DNA of 33,265 bases from a virus: the IMG/VR virus record IMGVR_UViG_3300046371_000071, positions 1 through 33,265 of that record. The stretch is one strand, 5' to 3'. Below, piece by piece: positions 16,702-24,284 of the stretch (positions are counted from its first letter, which is position 1; each line of letters opens with the position of its first letter). The position numbers were made by a program, and so were the translations under genes. The notes below the pieces were generated by a model. It made no database searches. It saw only the letters and a program-made list of their open reading frames with translations, and was not told the DNA's origin.

Positions 16702-17125
16702 CTATATAGAAGCGGATCTTCTTGGCATCGCGTAGCCGATCACTGTGGGATGCCTCTCCATAACGGTAGGTGCCACGAAATATCTCGCCCATTTGAGCAT
16801 TCATGTCCTTGAACGAAATCAAGTCTTGCAGCTCCTTAGCGCCATCAGGTAACTCGTAATAGGATGCAGTGCTACCGTCACTTGTTTGTCCCGATCCCAA
16901 CATTGCCGTTGGAGTCGATGCGACATATTTTTCTACGGTAACGTGGGTATTGGTTGGTGTAGCTTGTTCCTCAGAACTTGTTACTGCTTCTTCACACAAC
17001 TTTCGCTTGATCGCGTAAGCGTTTCCGTAACTACAGTTTGCCCACTCAGCCGCCTGCTTCGTTGTCGCATCGGGGTTTTTCTCAAAATACTTACGCAGCT
17101 TCGCTGCCTTAGTTCCATTCGCCAT
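16673..17125 (-). CDS. HTH protein with DUF3310-like C-terminal segment
   Basis: 150 residues from ATG 17125, preceded by AAGGAGACCGAG. Residues ~8-40 form a likely helix-turn-helix: LRKYFEKNPDATTKQAAEWA, then NCSYGNAYAIKRKL. A Thr/Ser-rich linker follows, then a helical C-terminal segment (FKDMNAQMGEIFRGTYRYG ... RLRDAKKIRFYIDAEIKRL) that resembles the 'GN..KY..R.G....DL.KA..YI' signature of DUF3310 phage proteins. Probably a DNA-binding phage protein; the combination is my reading of the sequence. Confidence 0.6.
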   Translation of the reverse strand: MANGTKAAKLRKYFEKNPDATTKQAAEWANCSYGNAYAIKRKLCEEAVTSSEEQATPTNTHVTVEKYVASTPTAMLGSGQTSDGSTASYYELPDGAKELQDLISFKDMNAQMGEIFRGTYRYGEASHSDRLRDAKKIRFYIDAEIKRLGG

Positions 17126-17138
17126 CTCGGTCTCCTTA

Positions 17139-17462
17139 TTAAAAATCGAACGCCATTTGACGCTCATCTACTTCTTTTTCATTGAGGATGTCCGGCACCA
17201 TGTGCACGTTGTCCTCGTCCACTACCGCAGCGATTCCACCCGCCGCTGTAATCTGTTTCAGGTTCATGTCTTGCAGTGCAGTGGTTTTTCCCTTCCCCGC
17301 CTTGCACTCAATACCAAAGAACCTACCGTTGTAGCACCCCACTATGTCCGGCACACCACTCTTACCGTACCCGCCCGTCACGGGGTAAAAGTAATAAGCA
17401 CCCAACTGCTTTAGTGCAGCCGCCACCTTTTTCTTAACCTTCGCCTCCGGTGTCATTGCCAT
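17139..17462 (-). CDS. VRR-NUC nuclease
   Basis: 107 residues from ATG 17462 (AAGGAG six bases upstream). The compact VRR-NUC fold is marked by GGYGKSGVPDIVG with D39, FFGIECKAGKGKTTALQ with E52 and K54, and a following Leu/Gln helix. These stand-alone nucleases of the PD-(D/E)XK superfamily are common in phages and may resolve branched DNA or degrade host DNA. An earlier ATG at 17504 overlaps the previous gene and has no ribosome site. Confidence 0.85.
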   Translation of the reverse strand: MAMTPEAKVKKKVAAALKQLGAYYFYPVTGGYGKSGVPDIVGCYNGRFFGIECKAGKGKTTALQDMNLKQITAAGGIAAVVDEDNVHMVPDILNEKEVDERQMAFDF

Positions 17463-17496
17463 CTGTTTCTCCTTGGGAACTGGTATCGGTGTTTTG

Positions 17497-17844
17497 TCAA
17501 CCATAAACCCAAAAGCTATCTTCGCCTGACCGCAGCCCTACCTCGGCTACCTCAGATTGTTGTGGCTCTAACATATGCAAAGTCGCCAGCTTTTTCCGCA
17601 GGTCAGCAGGTAGGGTTTCCACGCCATAATAAGTAGGCTTATACGGCGAGTCAATACATTCTGTGCCTAAACAGGTGATCTGCCATACATCCCTGTCAGA
17701 ATCTACTTTTACATGGTAGATTGGCCCTTTATGAGTTAACTTGTTTTGGCTACCTAGCGTGGTGGCTATATCTTGGATCATGCGTAACATATCTAAGTTC
17801 GCAGTCCCAGCAGCGGCCCTAAACAAAATATCTCTAGCAGACAT
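17497..17844 (-). CDS. Unknown 115-aa protein
   Basis: ATG 17844, with GAGGATATGTTCT upstream and an 11-bp overlap with the end of the gene at 17834. The N terminus is helical (ARDILFRAAAGTANLDMLRM); a beta-rich middle has YHVKVDSDRDVWQI; the C terminus ends GEDSFWVYG. No motif recognised. The tight spacing places it in the same transcript as its neighbours. Confidence 0.55.
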   Translation of the reverse strand: MSARDILFRAAAGTANLDMLRMIQDIATTLGSQNKLTHKGPIYHVKVDSDRDVWQITCLGTECIDSPYKPTYYGVETLPADLRKKLATLHMLEPQQSEVAEVGLRSGEDSFWVYG

Positions 17845-18715
17845 AGAACATATCCTCGTCAACCTTCATACCGACACCACTAATAAAGTCACCCTCAGTA
17901 GCCATGCTCAACACGCTCAACCTACCAACTAACTCGGTGTACTCGTCGCTAGGCCACGCTGGTGCGGAGTCATCTGCCCAGTACCGTTTCGATTCTTCAC
18001 TCCCTATTGTGTAGCTGTAGCTGATAGCGTCGAGGCGCAAAGTGTCCAATACTTGATGTCCGTGCGGGGTACGCCCCACATATACAAACATAGGCGATGC
18101 ACCAATTAACTGCATATCGGAGTGCTTCTGACTATAAAGCACTAGATCCTGTACCTTAGTCCTTACATTCACGTCGAGTATCTCGTTCGTTAAAGCCTTT
18201 AGTGTGTCAAGCGCAGGAGAGTTGAGACTTACCCCCAGATAGTGCGCGGCATCCGTAACTTTTTCGTGTACCTCATTTATCTGTTGGTAACGCCCCGCTT
18301 CGTAAAGTTTGCTGTGGATCGTGCTTAACTCGTATATAGACCACGGTGTTAGTGCTGCCGCAGCCTTCTTGACCGCAGTGGCTAAATACCCACTACCATG
18401 CCTATGGTGCTCGGCACTGGCAGATGAGTACCTACCGTTCTCAATCTTGCGGCTTTCGACCTCCCAATAAAAATTATCGGGGAGGGAGGGTGTCTCACGG
18501 GCAATTATCCTACCCCGCGCAAACGGCTCGTGCGGGTAGTAGACCCAAGCTACGTTGACGTTAGTAACGTAGAACTGCACACCACGCATCTTCTTTGCCA
18601 ACGCCTGCTGAAACCTTTGTAAACTCTGCGAAGGCATGTCTGTTACATCAGTAAACCCCGAAGTTGGTACCCTCATCAATAATTCGCCTTTTGGCATACG
18701 TGTTCTTATCCCCAT
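17834..18715 (-). CDS. Unknown 293-aa protein downstream of the MoxR/vWA genes
   Basis: ATG 18715, with AAGGAG six bases upstream, two bases after the stop of the 18718 gene. A soluble alpha/beta protein without a recognised catalytic motif; stretches include FYVTNVNVAWVYYPHEPF, a His-rich AEHHRHGSGYLATAVKKAAA and PMFVYVGRTPHGHQ. It follows directly after the 358-aa unknown in the run of genes headed by the ATPase and vWA protein, so it may work with them, or be a target or adaptor. No family assigned. Confidence 0.6.
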   Translation of the reverse strand: MGIRTRMPKGELLMRVPTSGFTDVTDMPSQSLQRFQQALAKKMRGVQFYVTNVNVAWVYYPHEPFARGRIIARETPSLPDNFYWEVESRKIENGRYSSASAEHHRHGSGYLATAVKKAAAALTPWSIYELSTIHSKLYEAGRYQQINEVHEKVTDAAHYLGVSLNSPALDTLKALTNEILDVNVRTKVQDLVLYSQKHSDMQLIGASPMFVYVGRTPHGHQVLDTLRLDAISYSYTIGSEESKRYWADDSAPAWPSDEYTELVGRLSVLSMATEGDFISGVGMKVDEDMFYVC

Positions 18716-18717
18716 AG

Positions 18718-19794
18718 TTATTCTCCTTTTGTCCTTGTAACTAGACCGCAGGCGTTGTTGGCCCAGCGATTGAATTGTGCGCGTACTCTCTTAGCGTCAT
18801 CTGGTGTAACAGCGTTGTTCATATCAGATGTTAGCATAAACATGGTTAACAGTGGTAGACGTAGTTCATGGCTACTTGTTGTGAGTATATGTTGTACCTT
18901 ATCACCATTGTACCGATTAGTAGCCATCCAATATCCTTGGCTCGTAAGCACTTCTGCATCGCGTAGCTGCTTCTTGACCTCCCGCGTATACTCCCAGTCG
19001 GTTATGGGTAACAGCTTTCCTACAGAACACCCCCACCGCCAGAACTCATCGAGATACGGCTTTAGTTCTTTCTTACGCTTCTTGTCCACACGCGACTTGG
19101 GGTTGACTGCCTTGAACTCAGGGCTGATTAGTGTCCAAGGCTGTAAGCTGTTTGGAAGTACACCAGTCTTCTCCATAAGCTCTGCGTCTGGCACGTATGC
19201 CTGTCTAGCAAACACTAGATGCTTGTGGTCATCCTCACGCTGGTATTTTTCAGTCCACAATTCAGGCTTGGGGCGGCTCACAAAATAGTCCCACTGCGCT
19301 TCCTCGACTGACCAACTCTTGGGTAGGTAATACTTAGCATCCTTCCCTGCAATTGCGATGTGCTGCCTACCATCACTGCCGCCGACATACAGCAGACCTT
19401 TGGGTAAGAACTCATATAGAAACTGATACCGGCTGGTATGTGCATAGTCGCCTGACCCGTTGCGTACCTTGACCGTCTCTACATATGTCCCATCAGGTTG
19501 CACTTGGATGTCCCACACAATAGGTGACAGATTGCGTGTATCTGCTTTCGACGTAGGTATTGAAACGCGCCCAGCGTAGGTGCGAGTAAATATCGGATCA
19601 CCGTATCCACCGTCGCACAAGGCGTAGCAGGTAGGTGATAACTTAACAATGTGTTCCCACTTACGATCTCGTCTGTGAGCAGGACGTAGATCATCCTCCT
19701 TCTTGTGGTACTTGCTGACCAACGGCTTGACGTTGTTGTATCTACGCTCGACGTGCCAAAACGAGTCCAGTCCCATCCTATATCCGTATCTCAT
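18718..19794 (-). CDS. Unknown 358-aa protein downstream of the vWA gene
   Basis: ATG 19794 with AAGGAGAAGGTA upstream, 10 bases after the vWA stop; a start at 19857 would lie inside the vWA gene. Begins MRYGYRMGLDSFWHVERRYN; contains CDGGYGDPIFTRTYAGR, a basic KSRVDKKRKKELKP stretch and LTMFMLTSDMNNAVTPDDAK. No known motif. Aromatic and basic content could suit nucleic-acid or protein binding. Its place right after the AAA+ and vWA genes makes it a candidate member of that module. Confidence 0.6.
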   Translation of the reverse strand: MRYGYRMGLDSFWHVERRYNNVKPLVSKYHKKEDDLRPAHRRDRKWEHIVKLSPTCYALCDGGYGDPIFTRTYAGRVSIPTSKADTRNLSPIVWDIQVQPDGTYVETVKVRNGSGDYAHTSRYQFLYEFLPKGLLYVGGSDGRQHIAIAGKDAKYYLPKSWSVEEAQWDYFVSRPKPELWTEKYQREDDHKHLVFARQAYVPDAELMEKTGVLPNSLQPWTLISPEFKAVNPKSRVDKKRKKELKPYLDEFWRWGCSVGKLLPITDWEYTREVKKQLRDAEVLTSQGYWMATNRYNGDKVQHILTTSSHELRLPLLTMFMLTSDMNNAVTPDDAKRVRAQFNRWANNACGLVTRTKGE

Positions 19795-19804
19795 TACCTT
19801 CTCC

Positions 19805-21124
19805 TTACATATCACTTGATTGAATGTGTACGACCTTGCCGTTGTCGGGAGTCGCATATTTGTTGTTCAGAACACACCACAATGTCGGGCAGTCCCATGT
19901 ACCCCAGTCACCGAACAAGTAGCCATCGGTGAGGATGACCGTCGCTTGCGGCTTGATCTGATGATCTTGCATGTACTCGACAACACACTCGACATCGGTG
20001 CCGCCACCGCCCTTGACCTTGGTGGAGTTGACCAGCGCAACTAGCTCATGTGCCTCGTATGACTCGTCACCCACAACCTCGTCACCCCAGTACAGTACGC
20101 GAACCTTGTCGGGCTTGACCGTAGTACAGATAGACTGCACCTCGGATAGAAACAGAGCGACAGCGTAATCGCTGATAGACCCTGACGTATCAATCGCAAG
20201 TACAAGCTCGTCGATTCTCTCGCTGATGCCGCTAGGCAAGTAGACATCGGCACCAATGTATCGGCGGTTGGGACGTTTCCATGTGGAGTAGTCGTTGCCG
20301 GTGCATGTGGTCTGGATGAACTCACGCAGTGCCTCACGCCAATCGACCTGCGGTTGCATAAGCTCATCGAACCGGCGGTTGCCTTTGCCACCCAGCTTGC
20401 CAGCTATCAAGCTGCCCTGACGTATTGCCACGTCGATCTCTTTCTCAAGCTCTTTGACCTCATCGTCCGACAGCTTGTTGGCTTCTTCCCAATCATGCTC
20501 ATCAAAGCCTTGGGCGGAAGACGTACCTTGTGGGTTGCCACCACCTGACCCGTTACTGGGTTGACCATTAGGGTCTGTAAGAACTGTACCGTTACAGTCG
20601 CCCTTGCCCTTGCCCTCGCCGTTGCCGTTGCCCTGTTGCTGCCTTCGCTGTTCTTCTCTCAGCTTGTGAAAGATAGCAGCCGAGTCCATCCATGACCCAT
20701 CGGGCTTGCGGAACTTCTCGTCATACAGACCTTGGTACTTGCCGGTAGGCATCTTGGCGAACTCGTCTCCACGGTTGTCATCCACAATGGTGCCGTTGAT
20801 GTAGTAGTCACATGCTTGGTTGGCTAGGCCCGGATCAATGTCGTACATCCACCTGTAAGTTGTTAGGTGACGTAGTAGCTTGTGGCCCTCGTCTTCGTGC
20901 AGCATGACAAAGCGAAGCTCGGCATCGGTCAGTGCATCGACCATCGCACGTCCGAACTCCACATCGCGTCCGTTGGTACATGCAGTTGGTATGTCATCGC
21001 TGACAGTCTTGGTGCCGATCATAAGAACACCAGCCAGTGCGATGTACCGCTCGTGTGCCGTGATGTCCACGACTGCCTTGGCGATCCGCTGCTCGGCGGT
21101 CAGTTGTTGGTTTAGTGCTAGCAT
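19805..21124 (-). CDS. Metallopeptidase-like/vWA protein (DUF2201/CobT-like)
   Basis: 439 residues; AGGAGGTAAC before ATG. The N-terminal half resembles the DUF2201 putative metallopeptidase domain (ERYIALAGVLMIGT...), but the motif is LHEDEGHKLLRH, that is H76-E77-x3-H81 rather than HExxH. A Gly/Asn/Gln-rich linker (~170-220) is followed by a vWA domain with an intact MIDAS: AIDTSGSIS (D312), KGGGGTDV and ILTDGY. vWA proteins of this kind partner MoxR ATPases, here the gene 9 bases upstream. In phages the pair is often annotated CobS/CobT-like, but no cobalamin gene is nearby. The metal-dependent partner binding by MIDAS is established for the fold; the substrate here is unknown. Confidence 0.85.
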   Translation of the reverse strand: MLALNQQLTAEQRIAKAVVDITAHERYIALAGVLMIGTKTVSDDIPTACTNGRDVEFGRAMVDALTDAELRFVMLHEDEGHKLLRHLTTYRWMYDIDPGLANQACDYYINGTIVDDNRGDEFAKMPTGKYQGLYDEKFRKPDGSWMDSAAIFHKLREEQRRQQQGNGNGEGKGKGDCNGTVLTDPNGQPSNGSGGGNPQGTSSAQGFDEHDWEEANKLSDDEVKELEKEIDVAIRQGSLIAGKLGGKGNRRFDELMQPQVDWREALREFIQTTCTGNDYSTWKRPNRRYIGADVYLPSGISERIDELVLAIDTSGSISDYAVALFLSEVQSICTTVKPDKVRVLYWGDEVVGDESYEAHELVALVNSTKVKGGGGTDVECVVEYMQDHQIKPQATVILTDGYLFGDWGTWDCPTLWCVLNNKYATPDNGKVVHIQSSDM

Positions 21125-21133
21125 GTTACCTCC

Positions 21134-22240
21134 TTACACCTTGTCCGCTGCGAACATGTAGTTGTTGTCGATAGCCCACTGAGTGAACTGCTTGTTCTGC
21201 ATGACCATAGACTGCTTGGCCTTGTTGTATTTGCTGGATCGAACGCCGTTGGCAAACAAACTCTGGAACTCAGTGCCGAGGCGCAGCATGTAAGTCATCC
21301 ACGCATCCATCCAGTCACGCTCAACCGTTGACAGTGAACGGAACACCACCATGCAAGTAGCCGATGCTGATGTCGGCACCGTGGCGTTGTCGGGGTCAGT
21401 CTTGATTGACTCTAGCGACGGTAGCTGGTCAGCCAGCTTGAGGAACGCCATGAAGTCCATAGCTGCGCGAGTACCGATAGTGCCCATGAGTGCTGCTGTT
21501 AACGTGTTGTCATCAAGCCCCTCACGGTTCTGCAATATATCGCTCGCTGCATGTAGTGAACGTGGTGTACAGAACGCAGCCCGATCTACTGCTTTTGGGT
21601 GGAAGATGTACTGGTTGTCATCTGGATTCGGCACATCACGGAAGTCCTGCATGACCTGCGGGTTGTCTTTGACCCAGCCCAGTATTGTGTGATCGACACC
21701 GTTGCCGATACCCCACTCGACCCACTCCATAGCATCGGGCTTCTTGGTCTCGACGACAGTGATGCGGTTACGGGCATGTGCTGGTAACAAGTCACCCACA
21801 CCTTCACTGCCGAGGTTAGTCGTAGCAAACACAATAGAGTTGGGGTGCAGCGTGTAGCTGCCGATCTTACGTTCGAGGATCAGACGTAACAGGGCATTCT
21901 TGACTGCGGGGTTGGCCTTACCGAACTCGTCGATCATCAGAATAATCGGCTTGTTCTCGTGAGCACCCAATTCCTCGTTAGTTGCGTATGTGACGTAAGG
22001 CACATCTTGATTGACCTTGATGTTGGGTAGCGTGATGTCACCCAAGTCCTTAGTCGTGCAGTCGAAGTAGCACGGCACATGATTCGACAGGTCAGGGTCA
22101 GCGGCTAGCGTGGTAAGTAGTGATGACTTACCTGTGCCCATGTGACCTTGAAGTAGAAAAGTGCGAAGGTGCCCGACCGACTTGATTAGCGCACCGGCTT
22201 GGTCAAGGTTCAGTGCGTACATTGCTTGTGCGTAGCTCAT
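21134..22240 (-). CDS. MoxR/CobS-type AAA+ ATPase
   Basis: 368 residues. Walker A GHMGTGKSSLL (K38), Walker B ILMIDEFGKAN (D104, E105), sensor-1 FATTNLGSEG (N142), and arginine-finger region HARNRITVV; the C-terminal part is helical. MoxR ATPases form rings that remodel proteins together with a vWA partner, which is the next gene. The 5' leader (22241-22353) holds one copy of the repeated palindrome 20 bases before the ATG and a possible -10 box TATAAT further upstream, so this gene may start its own transcript. Codons here look richer in third-position G/C than in the structural genes. Confidence 0.9.
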   Translation of the reverse strand: MSYAQAMYALNLDQAGALIKSVGHLRTFLLQGHMGTGKSSLLTTLAADPDLSNHVPCYFDCTTKDLGDITLPNIKVNQDVPYVTYATNEELGAHENKPIILMIDEFGKANPAVKNALLRLILERKIGSYTLHPNSIVFATTNLGSEGVGDLLPAHARNRITVVETKKPDAMEWVEWGIGNGVDHTILGWVKDNPQVMQDFRDVPNPDDNQYIFHPKAVDRAAFCTPRSLHAASDILQNREGLDDNTLTAALMGTIGTRAAMDFMAFLKLADQLPSLESIKTDPDNATVPTSASATCMVVFRSLSTVERDWMDAWMTYMLRLGTEFQSLFANGVRSSKYNKAKQSMVMQNKQFTQWAIDNNYMFAADKV

Positions 22241-22260
22241 TGCTATCTCCTAGTTGCTTT

Positions 22261-22278
22261 GTTATAGGTTCCTATAAC
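22261..22278. promoter_or_regulatory. Repeated palindrome, copy A (GTTATAGGTTCCTATAAC)
   Basis: Perfect 8+2+8 inverted repeat, 20 bases before the AAA+ start codon. Read leftward, its flanks (CCAAA before, AAANCAACNA after) match copy B at 23889-23906. A 2-nt centre argues for a dimeric protein-binding site rather than an RNA hairpin. Confidence 0.75.
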
Positions 22279-22303
22279 TTTGGTTGTGGGCGGTATTGCC
22301 CTG

Positions 22304-22339
22304 TGGTGAATCACCATTATACATGGTGTTTGGTGTTAG
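22304..22339 (-). promoter_or_regulatory. Possible leftward promoter region with palindrome and repeat box
   Basis: Read leftward: a TGGTGTTTGGTGTTAG-type box (22324-22339), a perfect -10 TATAAT (22322-22317) and a palindrome TGGTGA-A-TCACCA (22304-22316). No good -35 is seen at 16-18 bases, so an activator at the box might be needed. It would drive the AAA+/vWA genes. Confidence 0.4.
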
Positions 22340-22353
22340 ACCTAAGAATCTGA

Positions 22354-23289
22354 TTACAGATCCAAGGACGGTAGGTTGCGGATGATGTCTTTGACCTCTT
22401 GCTGCTTCTCAAGACGTAAGCTCTCACTGTTCTTGAGTGCGTCGGTGTTCACGCCATACAGCGCATTCTCTAGCTGGTCAGCCACTTGCGTCATGCGTGT
22501 ATCGCCAGTCAGGTTGAAGTCACGCATCATGCGGATCAGGTCAAGGGACGTATCGAATACGCTGTCATACAGCTTGTTGTATTTCTGATTGCCCTTGGCA
22601 TCTAGCTCGTCCTTCGGCGATAGCTGACGTAGCACCGTGTCGAGATTCTTCTTGAGCCGTGCCCACACATCGTTGACCGCGCTTTGTATCTGAGCACCGT
22701 AGAACTCGTCATACTCTCGCTTGAGTATTTCCTGCTGCTCGTTGGGTATGTCGAGCCGGAAGTCACCAGACTCAGGTAGCGGTTGCTTCGACAAACCCCA
22801 CCCGAACTTTCTACGAATATCGTCAACGGACGGGTACTCGTTGTGATCGAACATATTGCCCAGCTCTGCCATCGCAGTAGACGTGCGCCACTGGTACGCA
22901 TCCTCGAACAGTTTGTAGAGCCGCCAGAACTCTTGCTCCAAACCTGTCATGTGGTTGATGTAGTCAAAGAATGCAGACGTAGGTATCAGACGCATACCCA
23001 TATCAGACCAAGGCACAGTCATCGCATAGTGCTCGTTGCGTGCGTTACCTACAAACTTCTTTAGGTCTTCCAACTCAGTACAACCGGCGAGCAGGTTCTT
23101 GTTGTAGTTACCGGCCTTGGCTGACGCGCCGCTGTCACGGGCTACCTTGGCTGACGCGGCTTTGTCTTTCTTACGCGCTGTCCACACAGAGATATTGAGT
23201 TGCACCAGCATAGATCCTGAACTGATGCTCGGCACGTTGCTGATGGTAGGCGTTGCCGCCAGTGATTGAATGTTGCTTACTTGTTCCAT
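22354..23289 (-). CDS. DUF3150-like protein paired with MoxR/vWA genes
   Basis: 311 residues; ATG behind the duplicated leader with AAGGAG. Early on: MLVQLNISVWTARKKDKAAS, then Ala/Lys/Ser-rich tandem ASAK segments, then a long helical body (EDLKKFVGNARNEHYAM, and LKREYDEFYGAQIQSAVNDV, with many charged helices to the end). I recall DUF3150 proteins beginning '...L.i..W.g.k.d......' next to MoxR and vWA genes in mobile elements; the assignment is by memory and neighbourhood. It ends 113 bases before the AAA+ ATG, so transcripts can run on into that gene. Confidence 0.6.
   Translation of the reverse strand: MEQVSNIQSLAATPTISNVPSISSGSMLVQLNISVWTARKKDKAASAKVARDSGASAKAGNYNKNLLAGCTELEDLKKFVGNARNEHYAMTVPWSDMGMRLIPTSAFFDYINHMTGLEQEFWRLYKLFEDAYQWRTSTAMAELGNMFDHNEYPSVDDIRRKFGWGLSKQPLPESGDFRLDIPNEQQEILKREYDEFYGAQIQSAVNDVWARLKKNLDTVLRQLSPKDELDAKGNQKYNKLYDSVFDTSLDLIRMMRDFNLTGDTRMTQVADQLENALYGVNTDALKNSESLRLEKQQEVKDIIRNLPSLDL
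23115..23158. repeat. 14-bp in-gene direct repeat (CCTTGGCTGACGCG)
   Basis: Identical 14-mers at 23115-23128 and 23145-23158 encode two ASAK segments of the DUF3150-like protein. A small internal duplication in a Lys/Ala-rich stretch; no separate function implied. Confidence 0.6.
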
Positions 23290-23312
23290 TGGGAACTCCT
23301 TATCGTTGGTTT
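23283..23312 (-). repeat. 30-bp duplicated start cassette, copy 1
   Basis: Identical to 23859-23888. Read leftward it carries AAACCAACGATAAGGAGTTC, then CCA, then the start codon and the next codons of the DUF3150-like gene, so two neighbouring genes share one ribosome binding site and start. Confidence 0.9.
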
Positions 23313-23313
23313 A

Positions 23314-23865
23314 TTAAAAGTTGCCTTCGGCTACCTGCAAACAGGTTATGCCGTTGGATCGCCACATATCGACCACACGCTGGCGGTCATCTACTGCGTA
23401 CAAGATGTTGCTCTTGTCCACGGTTTTCAGTATCTCGTTGAGCATGTCCTGCTTGATGTCTTTGTCAGGGTCATGCCTACGGTTGTCAGGACGCATCATC
23501 AGGTAGGTATCCAGATGAGCTTCGATGGACTCGCGGTACTGCTCCTTGTCTTCGTCAAAAATCTCGTTATACGCCGCCGAGTACCAGCACTTATCCAATA
23601 AGAAGTTACGAGTAACCTCACGGTACTGCTCCATACGTCCAGTGCAGAAGATGATCTGCTTGGCGTCGTTCTCACACATCCACAATAAATCCACTATAGG
23701 TTTGTTGGGTGTGTCGTTGACCATCGCTGCGTTGAAGGCGTCAAAGTCTTTCTTCTTGCCAGTGACGAAGTGCCTCCGGTGTTCGATGTCAGCCAGTGTG
23801 CCGTCGATGTCAAAGATGACGGTTGGCATGTTATCAATCGGTTCGGGCAAAATTACTCGTTCCAT
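23314..23865 (-). CDS. HAD-family polynucleotide 3'-phosphatase (PNKP phosphatase-like), no kinase domain
   Basis: 183 residues. HAD motif I FDIDGTLADIEHRRH (D19 nucleophile, D21), motif II region IIFCTGRMEQYR, a Lys-rich middle, and motif III AVDDRQRVVDMWRSNGITC followed by LQVAEGNF. This ending closely recalls the phosphatase half of phage T4 polynucleotide kinase-phosphatase, which removes 3'-phosphates from nicked nucleic acid. No P-loop kinase domain is present, and no RNA ligase is seen in the window. The 30-bp cassette gives its ribosome site, with palindrome copy B 23 bases before the ATG. Confidence 0.85.
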   Translation of the reverse strand: MERVILPEPIDNMPTVIFDIDGTLADIEHRRHFVTGKKKDFDAFNAAMVNDTPNKPIVDLLWMCENDAKQIIFCTGRMEQYREVTRNFLLDKCWYSAAYNEIFDEDKEQYRESIEAHLDTYLMMRPDNRRHDPDKDIKQDMLNEILKTVDKSNILYAVDDRQRVVDMWRSNGITCLQVAEGNF

Positions 23866-23888
23866 TGGGAACTCCTTATCGTTGGTTT
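23859..23888 (-). repeat. 30-bp duplicated start cassette, copy 2
   Basis: Identical to 23283-23312. It covers the ribosome binding site and first codons of the phosphatase gene and abuts palindrome copy B (23889-23906). Exact identity over 30 bases including codons suggests a recent copy event or recombination junction. Confidence 0.9.
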
Positions 23889-23906
23889 GTTATAGGTTCC
23901 TATAAC
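23889..23906. promoter_or_regulatory. Repeated palindrome, copy B (GTTATAGGTTCCTATAAC)
   Basis: Identical in sequence to copy A, 23 bases before the phosphatase start codon and directly next to the 30-bp cassette, in the 47-base gap between two leftward genes. The same distance to the start codon as copy A points to a common control role. Confidence 0.75.
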
Positions 23907-23912
23907 TTTGGG

Positions 23913-24284
23913 TTAGTGAACTGATACAAGCACCGCGCTCTTGCGTAGTGCCATGAGGTTGACGGTGCCGTAGCGTCGGCAGTCGAGATACTGAACACGG
24001 TTCTTTATGTACACACGCTCTGGCATGTTGAGCAAACTGAACAGCGCATTGAGCCGTGACTGCGTGGTGCGCGACGGTACAGGCTTACCGTCTACTTCAT
24101 ACCCACCACAAGATACCCATAACTTCTTTACCCCATCTCGATTCGACATGGTGGCAATACGGTTGCCGTGCAGTAGCAGGTTTAGGTCATGGGTTACGGG
24201 GTCGCGTGTAGACATGGTGTTGCCTACCATCTTGGTGTCGCCGTTAACGAACGCACCGATAACTTTTTTCTCTACCTTACGCAT
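23913..24284 (-). CDS. Unknown 123-aa protein
   Basis: AAGGAGAGACA precedes the ATG, which overlaps the end of the upstream gene by 8 bases. Basic and beta-rich (VIGAFVNGDTKMVGNTMSTR, LLLHGNRIATMS, RVYIKNRVQYLDC) with a Ser/Arg/Gln segment typical of nucleic-acid-facing surfaces (PSRTTQSRLNAL). No family recognised. Second gene after the strong leftward promoter, so probably expressed early. Confidence 0.6.
   Translation of the reverse strand: MRKVEKKVIGAFVNGDTKMVGNTMSTRDPVTHDLNLLLHGNRIATMSNRDGVKKLWVSCGGYEVDGKPVPSRTTQSRLNALFSLLNMPERVYIKNRVQYLDCRRYGTVNLMALRKSAVLVSVH

Noticed and set aside
19805-22240. Cobalt chelatase (CobS/CobT) as a firm function
   Set aside because: The ATPase and vWA folds fit, but no cobalamin or porphyrin gene is nearby and such labels in phages are by fold similarity only.
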